A DNA stretch of 64,000 nt from Rhodococcus sp. SBT000017 (GTDB lineage Bacteria > Actinomycetota > Actinomycetes > Mycobacteriales > Mycobacteriaceae), in the NCBI RefSeq assembly GCF_003688915.1, contig NZ_REFU01000001.1, positions 3,410,001 through 3,474,000 on the forward strand, written 5' to 3'. The notes beneath the pieces were generated by a model that ran no database searches, was not told where the DNA came from, and worked only from the letters and a program-made list of their open reading frames with translations. Shown here piece by piece: positions 50,778 through 58,870 of this stretch. Made by a program: the position numbers and the translations under genes. The first letter of the stretch is position 1; each line of letters starts with the position of its first letter.

Positions 50778-51941
50778 CTACGCGATCTTCCTCTCCTGCT
50801 CCTCGTCGAGAACTTTCGCCGGCGGCAGTCCGATGCTCGGGTCGTGGCCGCGGAAGTTCTTCAGCCACCAGCTCCAGTCCTCGGGCACCAGCGAGAACGG
50901 GTCCCCGTGGCCGAGTTCACGCGCCGCCCAGACCGGCCAGTGCGGATTGGCAAGTGCCGGACGACCGAGCAACACCACGTCGATCTTGCCGTCGCGGATC
51001 ACGGCGTCCGCATTTTCCGGAACTCCCAGATTCCAGCTGCAGGTCACCGGGATATCCAGCTCACGCTTGACCCGTGCGGCCCGCTCGACCATGAACCCCA
51101 TGTCGCCGAACGGCGGGTCCACCATGTCGTCGGTATTGAAGCCCAGGCTGACATCGGCCATGTCCAGGCCGTGTTCCTTCATCCAACCGATGGCGATCAT
51201 GGATTCGTCGAACTGAACCCCATCCGGGTGGTGGTCGTCCGAGCCCAATCGCATGGTGAGCGGAAACTTCTCGGGCCACACCTCGCGCACCGCATCGAGT
51301 GCCTCGAGGTGGAACCGTGCCCTGTTCTCCAGGCTTCCGCCGTACTGGTCGGTGCGCTGGTTCGCCAGCGGAGAGAAGAAGCTGGCCCCGAGGTAGCCGT
51401 GCGCGTAGTGCATTTCGAGCCATTCGTAGCCCGCCCCCGCGGCTCGGACGGCTGCGTCGGCGTAGCTCTGGTGGATGGCCTTGATCTCGGGCACGGTGAG
51501 TTCGTGGACGGGAAACGAGTGGTCGCCGCCGTAGGGAATCGCCGACGGCGCAACACATTCCCAACCGTCGGGATGGTCTGCCGGAAGCTGGTATCCGCCC
51601 TGCCACGGCGGCACTTCGCTGCCTTTGCGTCCGGTGTGACCCAACTGAATCGCCGGCACCGAACCCATCTGCTTGATCATCGACGCCACGCGAGCGTGAC
51701 CCTCGATTTGATCGTCGTCGTAGATTCCGGCGCACCCGGGAGTGGTGCGTCCGTCGGGCGTGATCGCCACCTGTTCCGGGAACACCATCCCGAACCCGCC
51801 GGCTGCGCGCGCACCGAGATACATGAGATGAAAGTCGTTCATCTTTCCGTCGACGGCGCGATACATCGTCATCGGCGACATGGCGATTCGATTTCGAAGC
51901 GTCACCCCTTTGAGGGTGAACGGGCTGAAGAGATCCGGCAT
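50778..51941 (-). CDS. Old yellow enzyme-type NADH:flavin oxidoreductase
   Basis: A 387-residue FMN enzyme of the YqjM/NADPH dehydrogenase type. Motifs are LFSPFTLKGVTLRNRIAMSPMTMY (where the YqjM-class Cys position reads S-P-M-T-M), IQLGHTGRKGS, the substrate-binding HYAHGYLGASFFSPLANQRTDQYGGSLENRARFHLEAL, and the FMN phosphate loop near DVVLLGRPALANPHWP. These enzymes reduce activated C=C bonds of enones, quinones or nitro compounds. RBS GGAAAGGACC is before the ATG. No neighbour defines the substrate. Confidence 0.92.
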   Translation of the reverse strand: MPDLFSPFTLKGVTLRNRIAMSPMTMYRAVDGKMNDFHLMYLGARAAGGFGMVFPEQVAITPDGRTTPGCAGIYDDDQIEGHARVASMIKQMGSVPAIQLGHTGRKGSEVPPWQGGYQLPADHPDGWECVAPSAIPYGGDHSFPVHELTVPEIKAIHQSYADAAVRAAGAGYEWLEMHYAHGYLGASFFSPLANQRTDQYGGSLENRARFHLEALDAVREVWPEKFPLTMRLGSDDHHPDGVQFDESMIAIGWMKEHGLDMADVSLGFNTDDMVDPPFGDMGFMVERAARVKRELDIPVTCSWNLGVPENADAVIRDGKIDVVLLGRPALANPHWPVWAARELGHGDPFSLVPEDWSWWLKNFRGHDPSIGLPPAKVLDEEQERKIA

Positions 51942-52069
51942 GACGGTGGTCCTTTCCTGAGTGACACCACCTCATCACCTGGCACGTTTCGATCGACTAC
52001 ATCGATGCTGCACCTCGGTGACAGCTTTCTCACCGTCCAACTCACCTGAGTGTGAGGGCCAGTCTGTAG

Positions 52070-52165
52070 TTTCCTGTACGCACAGTGCTGCTGATGATCG
52101 GCCTACCTCTCGCCGCCGCCTTCGACTGCTCGATCGAGGAACTGTTCGAGCCGAATCAGAGCTGA
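52070..52165 (+). pseudogene. Remnant of an XRE-type regulator C-terminus
   Basis: An open frame from 52070 reads FPVRTVLLMIGLPLAAAFDCSIEELFEPNQS before a TGA, preceded by an in-frame TAG at 52067. The stretch LAAAFDCSIEELFEP matches the usual end of small XRE/helix-turn-helix regulators ('...A-L-A-A-A-L-x-C-S-V-E-D-L-F'). No helix-turn-helix is found upstream, so it is probably a decayed end of such a gene in the 227-bp gap 51942-52168. The rest of the gap holds nothing I can name. Confidence 0.35.
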
Positions 52166-52168
52166 TCG

Positions 52169-53389
52169 CTACTGCCTGTACGAGCTCATGAAATTACCCA
52201 GACGCTCGAGCGCCGTTCCGAGATCGTCCACGTTGGGCAAGGTCACGAGCCGGAAGTGGTCGGGCACATCCCAATTGAACGCACGGCCGTGGCTGACGAG
52301 GATCTTCTCGGATTCCAGGAGGTCGAGTACGAACTTCTCGTCGTCGACGATCCCGAAACGTTCGGTGTCGAGTTTCGGGAACATGTAGAGCGCACCCCCC
52401 GCCTGCACGCAGCTGATTCCGTTGATCGAGTTCAGCATGCGATGCGCCAGGTCACGCTGCGCGGTCAGCCTGCCTGCCGGGAGCAGCAGATCCTCGATCG
52501 ACTGTCGGCCGCCGAGCGCAGTTTGTATTGCATGTTGCGCCGGCACATTCGCGCACATGCGCATGTTGGACAGCAGCGTGATGCCTTCGATGAAGCTTGC
52601 CGCGCGTCGACGAGGGCCGGTGATCGCCAACCATCCGGCCCGAAATCCACAGACCCGGTACGCCTTCGACAGACCCGAATATGTCAGACACAGAACATCT
52701 TTCCCGGTCAGCGTAGCAAGATTGGTCATCACCGATCCGTCGTAGACGATCTTCTCGTAGATCTCGTCGGCGAGCAGAACCAGATCGTGCTCTCGTGCCA
52801 GGTCGACGAACCGCTGCAGTACATCGCGTGAGTACACCGCGCCGGTCGGGTTGTTCGGGTTGATCACCACGATTGCGCGGGTGCGGGGCGTGATCTTGGC
52901 TTCGAGATCCTCGAAGTCCGGGGCCCAATCCTGGCTTTCGTCGGCCAGATAATGGACGGGTACGCCACCGGCCAGGGCCACCGAGCCGGTCCACAGTGGA
53001 TAGTCGGGCGACGGGATCAGTATCTCGTCTTCCGGATTGCACAGCGCCTGCATCGTCATCGTGATCAATTCCGATACCCCGTTGCCGAGGTAGACGTCGC
53101 CGACATCGAGATCGGTCAGGCCTTTGGTCTGGTAGTACTGGACCACCGCGGTGCGGGCGGAGAACAGGCCCCGTGAATCCGAATAACCCTGTGCGGTGGG
53201 AAGGTTGCGGATCATCGCCATCATGATCTCGTCCGGTGCCTCGAAACCGAACGGGGCAGGATTACCGACGTTCAGTCGCAGGATCGCGTGCCCCTGCTCC
53301 TCGAGTTCTTCGGTCTTGTCAAGAATTCGTCCACGAATGTCGTAGCGCACGTTCTCGAGCTTGCGCGCCTGATCGATCGATTTCGTCAT
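52169..53389 (-). CDS. Alanine/aspartate-type PLP aminotransferase
   Basis: A 406-residue class I aminotransferase, close in sequence pattern to mycobacterial AspC and E. coli AlaA. It opens KLENVRYDIRGRILDKTEELEEQGHAILRLNVGNPAPFGFEAP. The PLP-binding Lys lies in CLTYSGLSKAYRVCGFRAGW, and the conserved VVINPNNPTGAVYS and LADEIYEKIVYD are present. It most likely makes alanine from pyruvate and glutamate. The ATG at 53389 overlaps the stop of the EamA exporter gene (ATGA), so exporter and enzyme are translated from one message. Confidence 0.92.
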   Translation of the reverse strand: MTKSIDQARKLENVRYDIRGRILDKTEELEEQGHAILRLNVGNPAPFGFEAPDEIMMAMIRNLPTAQGYSDSRGLFSARTAVVQYYQTKGLTDLDVGDVYLGNGVSELITMTMQALCNPEDEILIPSPDYPLWTGSVALAGGVPVHYLADESQDWAPDFEDLEAKITPRTRAIVVINPNNPTGAVYSRDVLQRFVDLAREHDLVLLADEIYEKIVYDGSVMTNLATLTGKDVLCLTYSGLSKAYRVCGFRAGWLAITGPRRRAASFIEGITLLSNMRMCANVPAQHAIQTALGGRQSIEDLLLPAGRLTAQRDLAHRMLNSINGISCVQAGGALYMFPKLDTERFGIVDDEKFVLDLLESEKILVSHGRAFNWDVPDHFRLVTLPNVDDLGTALERLGNFMSSYRQ

Positions 53390-54327
53390 TTCGAAAACTC
53401 CTCCTGCCGAACGGTCGGCGACATCCGGGTCCGGACCGCCACTGTTGCACACACGATGACCGCCGCTCCACCCACGAGCACCGGCCACGTCAAGCCCTCG
53501 CGCAGGATGATCGCTGCCCAGCAGATGGTCAGCACAGGTTGGATCAACTGGACCTGGCTGACGCTGGACATCGGGCCGATCGCCAGTCCCCGGTACCAGG
53601 CGAAGAACCCGAGGTACATGCTCACCACCGCCAGGTATCCGAAGGCGGCCCACTCGGATGCCCCTGCTGCCGAAGGTTGCTGCCACCACGCGAGCGCGGC
53701 CAACGCGCCGGTGACCGGCACGGACACCACCAGGGCCCACGACACCGTCTGCCACGCACCGAGTTCTCGCGACAGCAGGCCGCCCTCGGCGTATCCCACC
53801 GCTGCGGCGACCACTGCTCCGAGGAGCAACAGATCCGACCACTGCAACCCGGTCAACTGTCCGCCTTGCACGGCAGCGAACCCGACCGCGACGGCAGCCC
53901 CCAGGCCTGCGACCACCCAGAACATCGGCCGGACCGGTTGCCGTTCGCGGACAACCGCAGTGGCGGCGGTGGCCGCCGGAAGCAACGCGATCACGACGGC
54001 GCTGTGACCCGCCGATGCAGTGGTGAGCGCATATGAGGTGAGCACCGGGAAACCGACGACGACACCGGCCGCGATCACTGCGAGCCGAATCCACTGCCGC
54101 CCCTGCGGGAGCCGTTGCCCAGTGGCGGCGAGCGCTACCGCAGCCAGTGCGGCTGCGACCACAGCGCGGCCGCAGCCGACGAAGAGCGGCGACAGGCCTC
54201 CGGTGACGGCAACGCGGGTCAATGGCACCGTGAACGAGAACGCCGTGACGCCTGCCAGGCCCCAGAGCAGTCCGGCGCGGGATAGCAGACCCGCGCCAGA
54301 CGCAGTAGCGCTACTATGCTGTGTCAT
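53386..54327 (-). CDS. EamA/DMT-family exporter
   Basis: A 313-residue membrane protein with ten helices in two EamA halves (LLWGLAGVTAFSFTVPLTRVAVTGGLSPLFVGCGRAVVAAALAAVAL and LLLLGAVVAAAVGYAEGGLLSREL, FFAWYRGLAIGPMSSVSQVQLIQPVLTICWAAIILRE). EamA proteins export amino acids or metabolites. It is the first gene of an exporter-aminotransferase operon, divergent from a MocR regulator. Its ATG (54327-54325) shares two bases with the regulator's ATG (54326-54328). Confidence 0.92.
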   Translation of the reverse strand: MTQHSSATASGAGLLSRAGLLWGLAGVTAFSFTVPLTRVAVTGGLSPLFVGCGRAVVAAALAAVALAATGQRLPQGRQWIRLAVIAAGVVVGFPVLTSYALTTASAGHSAVVIALLPAATAATAVVRERQPVRPMFWVVAGLGAAVAVGFAAVQGGQLTGLQWSDLLLLGAVVAAAVGYAEGGLLSRELGAWQTVSWALVVSVPVTGALAALAWWQQPSAAGASEWAAFGYLAVVSMYLGFFAWYRGLAIGPMSSVSQVQLIQPVLTICWAAIILREGLTWPVLVGGAAVIVCATVAVRTRMSPTVRQEEFSK

Positions 54328-54328
54328 G
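54304..54328. promoter_or_regulatory. Overlapping divergent starts with palindrome and -10 box
   Basis: The tetramer CATG at 54325-54328 holds the start codons of both divergent genes. TACTAT at 54312-54317 is a good -10 hexamer for the regulator, 8 nt before its ATG, lying inside the exporter's coding sequence. It overlaps the perfect palindrome AGTAGCGCTACT at 54304-54315, a likely MocR binding site. Confidence 0.65.
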
Positions 54329-55720
54329 TCCGACGATAGCAGCTCGCGGATCGTGTCTGCACTGAGAACCTGGATTGCGACTGCGGCTCCTGAAGCCCGG
54401 CTGCCGTCCACCCGCGCACTGGTTGCCGAGCATTCGGCCAGTCCGGTCACGGTGCAGAAGGCACTGCGGACGCTCATCGCGCAAGGCGTCATCGAAAGCC
54501 GGCCTGGCGTCGGCACATTCATCAGGACGGTGCGTACCGCCCGCCCCAACGATTACGGATGGCAGACCGCTGCACTGGGAGCGCCGGACAATCGACTGCA
54601 ACTACCAGCGGCTCTGCAGTCGACCTCGAGCGATGTGATCGCGTTGCATTCTGGCTACCCGGCCCGGGAGTTGTTGCCGGAAAGGCTTGTTCACGCCGCC
54701 TTCACCCGCGCCTCCCGCACCGACTCGGTGATCGCCCGACCACCCACCGCAGGTCTGCCGGAACTGCGGGCATGGTTCGCGGCCGAGTTGGGCGCGTCGA
54801 CACCGTTGGGCATCACGCCACCGTCGGCCAGTGACGTCGTCATCATCCCCGGCAGCCAGACCGGACTCAGTACGGCATTTCGGGCACTCGTCGGTGCCGG
54901 CCGGCCGTTGCTCATGGAGTCCCCGACGTACTGGGGTGCGATCCTTGCTGCCACGCAGGCCGGCGTCCGCGTCGTACCGATACCCAGTGGCGTCGACGGT
55001 CCGGACCCCGACGCGCTCGCTCGGGCATTCGCGCACACCGGCGCGCGAGCGTTCTACGCCCAACCCACATTCGCCAGCCCCACCGGAGCACAGTGGTCGC
55101 CTGCATTGTCCGAGCAGGTCCTCGACACTGTTCGACGCCACGGCGCGTTCCTGATCGAGGACGACTCGGCCCACGATTTCGGCATCACCTCCGAGCCGAA
55201 TCCGCTGGCCGCACGCGACGACGCCGGACATGTCGTCTATCTTCGCTCGCTCACCAAGACAGTGTCACCCTCGGTTCGGTTGGCGGGCTTGATCGCTCGC
55301 GGACCCGCGCACGAGCGCATCCTCGCCGATACGGGAGCCGAGTCGATGTATGTCAGCGGGATTCTGCAATCCGTTGCATTGGACGTCGTCACTCAACCCG
55401 CCTGGCGAACCCACCTGCGGCGGCTGCGAACTCAGTTGGCTTCACGTCGGGACTTGCTGGCGAACAGCCTCATCGAGTTCGCGCCGCGTGGCCATCTCGA
55501 CGCAGTTCCTCGCGGTGGACTCAATCTCTGGATGCGTCTGCGCGACGATGTCGATCTGGAACGGATTGTGCAGGAATGCAAGTCGGCGGGTGTCATCGTC
55601 GGAGCCGGCGACGACTACTTTCCCGCCGAACCCACCGGAAAGTTCCTTCGACTCAACTACGCGGGCCCCAACCCCGGCGAGTTCGCCGACGCGGCGCGCA
55701 CGATCGGGTCGATCATCTGA
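54326..55720 (+). CDS. MocR-type GntR/aminotransferase-like regulator
   Basis: A 464-residue fusion regulator. The N-terminal GntR winged helix (about 5-70) reads SSRIVSALRTWIATAAPEARLPSTRALVAEHSASPVTVQKALRTLIAQGVIESRPGVGTFI. It is joined to a type I aminotransferase domain with the likely PLP Lys in VVYLRSLTKTVSPSVRLAGL, and ESPTYWGAI and FLIEDDSAHDFG. MocR proteins sense PLP or PLP-bound amino compounds. It is divergent from the EamA-aminotransferase operon and should control it. It overlaps the 3' end of the convergent PLDc_N gene by 8 bp. Confidence 0.92.
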   Translation: MSDDSSSRIVSALRTWIATAAPEARLPSTRALVAEHSASPVTVQKALRTLIAQGVIESRPGVGTFIRTVRTARPNDYGWQTAALGAPDNRLQLPAALQSTSSDVIALHSGYPARELLPERLVHAAFTRASRTDSVIARPPTAGLPELRAWFAAELGASTPLGITPPSASDVVIIPGSQTGLSTAFRALVGAGRPLLMESPTYWGAILAATQAGVRVVPIPSGVDGPDPDALARAFAHTGARAFYAQPTFASPTGAQWSPALSEQVLDTVRRHGAFLIEDDSAHDFGITSEPNPLAARDDAGHVVYLRSLTKTVSPSVRLAGLIARGPAHERILADTGAESMYVSGILQSVALDVVTQPAWRTHLRRLRTQLASRRDLLANSLIEFAPRGHLDAVPRGGLNLWMRLRDDVDLERIVQECKSAGVIVGAGDDYFPAEPTGKFLRLNYAGPNPGEFADAARTIGSII

Positions 55721-55988
55721 GTCCGTTGGCGGCATCGACGGCGAAAGTCGACTTCCGACCCCACACGAACCAGACCAGGGGACCGAGGAACGGGAACGCC
55801 AGTACGACGAAGATCCACACTGCCCGGCCGGCGACGGTGTAGTTGGGCGACCGGATGATGCTGACCAGCGCAGCGACGAACAGCACGACTGCGCCGAGCG
55901 CCGCCACCAGAACGATGGTTCCCAACCCCCACCCCAGCGCCTGCTCGGTGGTGGACGGTTGCTGAGACAGAAGTGTTGCGGCGTGCAT
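55713..55988 (-). CDS. PLDc_N-domain small membrane protein
   Basis: A 91-residue protein begun at the ATG at 55988 after GGAGGAACCGTC. It has two helices (LGWGLGTIVLVAALGAVVLFVAALVSIIRS and AGRAVWIFVVLAFPFLGPLVWFVWGRKS). The second shows the PLDc_N signature W-I-F-V-V-L-x-F-P-x-L-G-P-L-x-W-x-x-x-G-R. It is often a membrane anchor module; here it stands alone. Function is unknown. The gap 55989-56266 holds no gene I can support. Confidence 0.85.
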   Translation of the reverse strand: MHAATLLSQQPSTTEQALGWGLGTIVLVAALGAVVLFVAALVSIIRSPNYTVAGRAVWIFVVLAFPFLGPLVWFVWGRKSTFAVDAANGLR

Positions 55989-56266
55989 GACGGTTCCTCC
56001 GATATCGATGTGTCTTGACCTGGCCAACATTACGAATCAGCGGGCCGCGCCACATCGGTCTGCGTGAGTATCTCGTCGTACATCGGTGGATGTACGTCCG
56101 GCTGCTGCGGCCACAGTCGCCGTTGAGTCGAATGAATAACAGTAGCCTTTGGGGCACAGCGTCTTCGGCCCTGGATGATCATCCGCCCAAGGGATACTCG
56201 ACGCGCGATCACTGTGTCACCATCGCTGAGACGGACAGCCCGTCAAGTACTTTCGTTGGAGGATTT

Positions 56267-56518
56267 GTGTCGAGCAAGAGTGGAATTCGCAAGAACCTGG
56301 TTCGTCGTTCGGTTGCAGCTACGACAGTGAACGTGCACGATCAGATCGAAGTGTTCTACCAGGACGCCCTGATCCACAACACCGGCTACGTGGGTGGCAG
56401 CACCGGCGTCGGGTCCGTTGTGGTCTCGATTCCTGCGGGTACCGCTACCGCTGTCCTGGTCCGCGTCACCGGACCGGTCGGCACAGTCTGGACCTACACC
56501 GTGAGCTGCCCGGCCTGA
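56267..56518 (+). CDS. Small hypothetical beta-rich protein
   Basis: An 83-residue frame from GTG at 56267 (GGAGGA just before it); an ATG at 56132 would give a 128-residue form with no ribosome site. The product has a basic start (SSKSGIRKNLVRRSVAATTVNV) and then short strands (QIEVFYQDALIHNTGYVGGSTGVGSVVVSIPAGTATAVLVRVTGPVGTVWTYTVSCPA). I know no family. A TAGCCT at 56142-56147 could be a promoter. The second half looks like a small extracellular-type beta domain, but no signal peptide is seen. Confidence 0.5.
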   Translation: MSSKSGIRKNLVRRSVAATTVNVHDQIEVFYQDALIHNTGYVGGSTGVGSVVVSIPAGTATAVLVRVTGPVGTVWTYTVSCPA

Positions 56519-56547
56519 CGGGCTGTCACCAGTCCGTCGCGGAACAG

Positions 56548-57285
56548 CTACTTCGATGATGTGACCATTCGCTCCAGGGGATTCACCTTTATCGCCGGAT
56601 ACATTCCTGCGCGCCACAACGTCGCCGCCGTCGACCGCGGTCGCATTCTCGATTCGATCTTCATCCTGCATGCGAAGTCTGCGGCGAAACTTTCACGCGT
56701 ATAGCGGGATTCGATCACATCGATGCAGTGCGGATCGAGTTCACGAATCCGACGGCCACTGACGTCCAGGTATGCGGCATCGTTCAACAGGGCAGCTTCC
56801 GGTCCCTCTGGCCTCGCTGTGTCCATGTGCCTGGCTATTGCCTCGTGGACGATCTGTGCCGTTCGGTCGTCGCCTTCGTATCTACGGACGAACTTCTCGG
56901 CTCGATCAGCACCGATCAACGCAAAGCATCCGACCGCGATGTCCGGTTCGCCGCCGAGCGCGAGGTCGTGCAACAGGCACGACACGTAGAGCGCCTCCGG
57001 ATCCGGACACACGTCGTCCACGGCCGCAAACGCCGACGCGTACTGCCAACATCGCTGACTGTGCAGCAACATGGGCTCACTCAGACACTCCCTCGCCTCC
57101 TCGAGTGCGTCCCGGCACAACCGTGAATCCGGTACATCGACAATCGACCACACCGTGCTCGACGATCCCCTACGGGGACCGAGCAGCGTACCGGGCAGCA
57201 TCGACAGTTGCTGCCGCAGTGCATATCCCACGGTCCGTACGCGGTCTCCGGCACCGAGTTCACCGGGTCGCATCGGATACTCCAT
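56548..57285 (-). CDS. HD-domain protein
   Basis: A 245-residue protein with an HD hydrolase-like core. LLHSQRCWQYASAFAA supplies the first His, CLLHDLALGG the His-Asp pair, and IVHEAIARHMD a further His. C-terminal sequence (MRPRSTAATLWRAGMYPAIKVNPLERMV) is basic. HD proteins hydrolyse phosphoester bonds or hydrate small nitriles; its specific role is unknown. It overlaps the start side of nothing but the end of the TetR gene by 26 bp and is co-directional, so it is probably in the same transcript. Confidence 0.78.
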   Translation of the reverse strand: MEYPMRPGELGAGDRVRTVGYALRQQLSMLPGTLLGPRRGSSSTVWSIVDVPDSRLCRDALEEARECLSEPMLLHSQRCWQYASAFAAVDDVCPDPEALYVSCLLHDLALGGEPDIAVGCFALIGADRAEKFVRRYEGDDRTAQIVHEAIARHMDTARPEGPEAALLNDAAYLDVSGRRIRELDPHCIDVIESRYTRESFAADFACRMKIESRMRPRSTAATLWRAGMYPAIKVNPLERMVTSSK

Positions 57286-57880
57286 TCAAGTGACGGAGCA
57301 TATCGGCCCGCGTGATGGCGAGCATCGCGTCGAGCATCGGTTGGTCGACGATGCGTCGTTGCCGCAGTGACACAGCACCGTTCATCGCTGCCCAGGCGTT
57401 CAAGACCAGAGCGCGAGGGTCGACGTCGGACCCTGCGTCCGTCACTGCGTGCGTCACCGAATCGATGAGCCCACCGAGCGCCCTGTCGATCTTGGCCTTG
57501 GCCGCGCTGACCGTTTCGGACTCGGACTTGTCCACGTCGGTCAACCCCAGCAGTCGCAGCGCCAGCGGACTACCGCGATGGAATGCGATGTATCGATCGA
57601 GGAACTCGGCGACCACACGGACGGGGTCGACCGCGTCGACGGGTGCAGACATTTGCTCGACATGGGCCAGCGCCGTTCGCCACGCCAGTGCCGCATAGAC
57701 GTCGACCTTGCCTGCGCCGAAGTTGGCGTAGATCGAGCTCACTGCCACATCTGCTGTTGCAGCGAGCATCTCGATCGTCGTTCCGCGATAACCGTGCTCG
57801 AGGAAGAGCGTCTGACCGGCGTCGAGCACAGCGTTGTGCGTTCGACGCTTCCGCTTGTCGGTGGGGGTTTCCAAGACCAT
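57260..57880 (-). CDS. TetR-family transcriptional regulator
   Basis: A 206-residue repressor. Helix-turn-helix: THNAVLDAGQTLFLEHGYRGTTIEMLAATADVAVSSIYANFGAGKVDVYAAL. The ligand domain follows. The start at 57880 is 6 nt from a TACGAT -10 box on the minus strand, so the mRNA is probably leaderless. It is divergent from a thioesterase gene with a 56-bp gap wholly taken by nested palindromes. It likely represses thioesterase, itself and the HD gene. Confidence 0.92.
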   Translation of the reverse strand: MVLETPTDKRKRRTHNAVLDAGQTLFLEHGYRGTTIEMLAATADVAVSSIYANFGAGKVDVYAALAWRTALAHVEQMSAPVDAVDPVRVVAEFLDRYIAFHRGSPLALRLLGLTDVDKSESETVSAAKAKIDRALGGLIDSVTHAVTDAGSDVDPRALVLNAWAAMNGAVSLRQRRIVDQPMLDAMLAITRADMLRHLNGVSDATR

Positions 57881-57885
57881 GAACT

Positions 57886-57925
57886 TATCGTACTCTGATT
57901 CCGATATCGGAATCCAATTACGATA
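57886..57925. promoter_or_regulatory. Nested symmetrical operator between TetR and thioesterase genes
   Basis: The inner palindrome GATTCCGATATCGGAATC at 57897-57914 is perfect over 18 bp. Around it TATCGTA (57886-57892) and TACGATA (57919-57925) form an outer dyad with exactly the same centre at 57905.5. The outer arms contain TACGAT on each strand, matching the -10 consensus for the two divergent genes, so promoter and operator are one symmetrical unit. Confidence 0.85.
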
Positions 57926-57936
57926 GAGGGGTAGCG

Positions 57937-58371
57937 ATGACAACCAACGAAGTACAGGCACCGGCCAGCGGAAGCGCGGCCATGGCCATGTTTCTTCCGC
58001 AATCACCGTTCGTGCAGCAATTGGGAATCGAGCTCATCGACATCGACGAGGGCACAGCTCGACTGCGGCTGCCGTATCGCGACGAGCTGTCCACCGTCGG
58101 CCAGATGCTGCACGGTGGCGTGATCGCCGGCTGCATCGATATCGGGATCATGACCGCCGCATGGGCCGGATCCGCAGTCCCCGAGAAACTTCGGGGCGTC
58201 ACGGTCTCCATGTCCGTTCAGTTCATGGAGCCGGTATATGCCGAAGGGATCGATATCGTCGGCACTCGGATGCACGCCGGCCGGAGCCTCAAGACGTGTC
58301 GAGTCGACATCATCGGGACCGAATCCGGCCGCCTCGTCGCGACCGGAACCGGTACGTACAAAGTCGGCTGA
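57937..58371 (+). CDS. PaaI-type hotdog-fold thioesterase
   Basis: A 144-residue single hotdog domain. The core is GTARLRLPYRDELSTVGQMLHGGVIAGCIDIGIMTAAW, with the conserved HGG and later Asp of acyl-CoA thioesterases, then VSMSVQFMEPVYAEGIDIVGTRMHAGRSLKTCRVDI. It probably hydrolyses aryl- or acyl-CoA; the exact substrate is unknown. AGAGGGG is just before the ATG. It is controlled by the divergent TetR. Confidence 0.88.
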   Translation: MTTNEVQAPASGSAAMAMFLPQSPFVQQLGIELIDIDEGTARLRLPYRDELSTVGQMLHGGVIAGCIDIGIMTAAWAGSAVPEKLRGVTVSMSVQFMEPVYAEGIDIVGTRMHAGRSLKTCRVDIIGTESGRLVATGTGTYKVG

Positions 58372-58411
58372 ACACTGCGACAGATGCTGCCGACCGTGTG
58401 ACGATCGGTGC

Positions 58412-58870
58412 ATGACACTCGACGACATCGTGAATCTGGTCGGCAGCTTCGAGGGCACGGTGACGCAACGGCCTCGAGAAGGAGACGGAACTCCCGAGCT
58501 CGCGTGGGGCGACGCGTTCTTCTACTACTCGCCCGACGGCACGATCCCGACAATTCAGCCGTTTGCCACGATCGTGACCAAGAACTACCCGGGCGACGAA
58601 TTGTCCCAGCTGGACAGAACGGATGCGTTCCGCGTCAATATCGTTGCAGGAAAACAAGAATTCGAGAGGATCCTGGGAGTGCCGCCCCGCGAGGCGGCCA
58701 ACGCACCCCAGGCCGACGTCGACGACGTCCTCGCTGCCCACCCTCAGTACGGCACCGCAGGCTGGCTGTCGGTGGTCAACCCGTCTTCGCAGACCGAGAC
58801 ACATATTCGGGAACTACTCGACTCCGCGTACCACGTCGCCAGGAGCAGGTACGAGCGCCGCCAGAGCTGA
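58412..58870 (+). CDS. DUF6194-like protein
   Basis: A 152-residue soluble protein with MTLDDIVNLVGSFEGTVTQRPREGDGTPELAWGDAFFYYSPDG, FATIVTKNYPGDE and VDDVLAAHPQYGTAGWLSVVNPSSQT, features of the DUF6194 group. No enzyme motif is seen; it resembles small MmcQ/YjbR-type or phosphoribosyl-binding proteins only in outline. It meets the convergent transketolase gene end to end. Confidence 0.75.
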   Translation: MTLDDIVNLVGSFEGTVTQRPREGDGTPELAWGDAFFYYSPDGTIPTIQPFATIVTKNYPGDELSQLDRTDAFRVNIVAGKQEFERILGVPPREAANAPQADVDDVLAAHPQYGTAGWLSVVNPSSQTETHIRELLDSAYHVARSRYERRQS

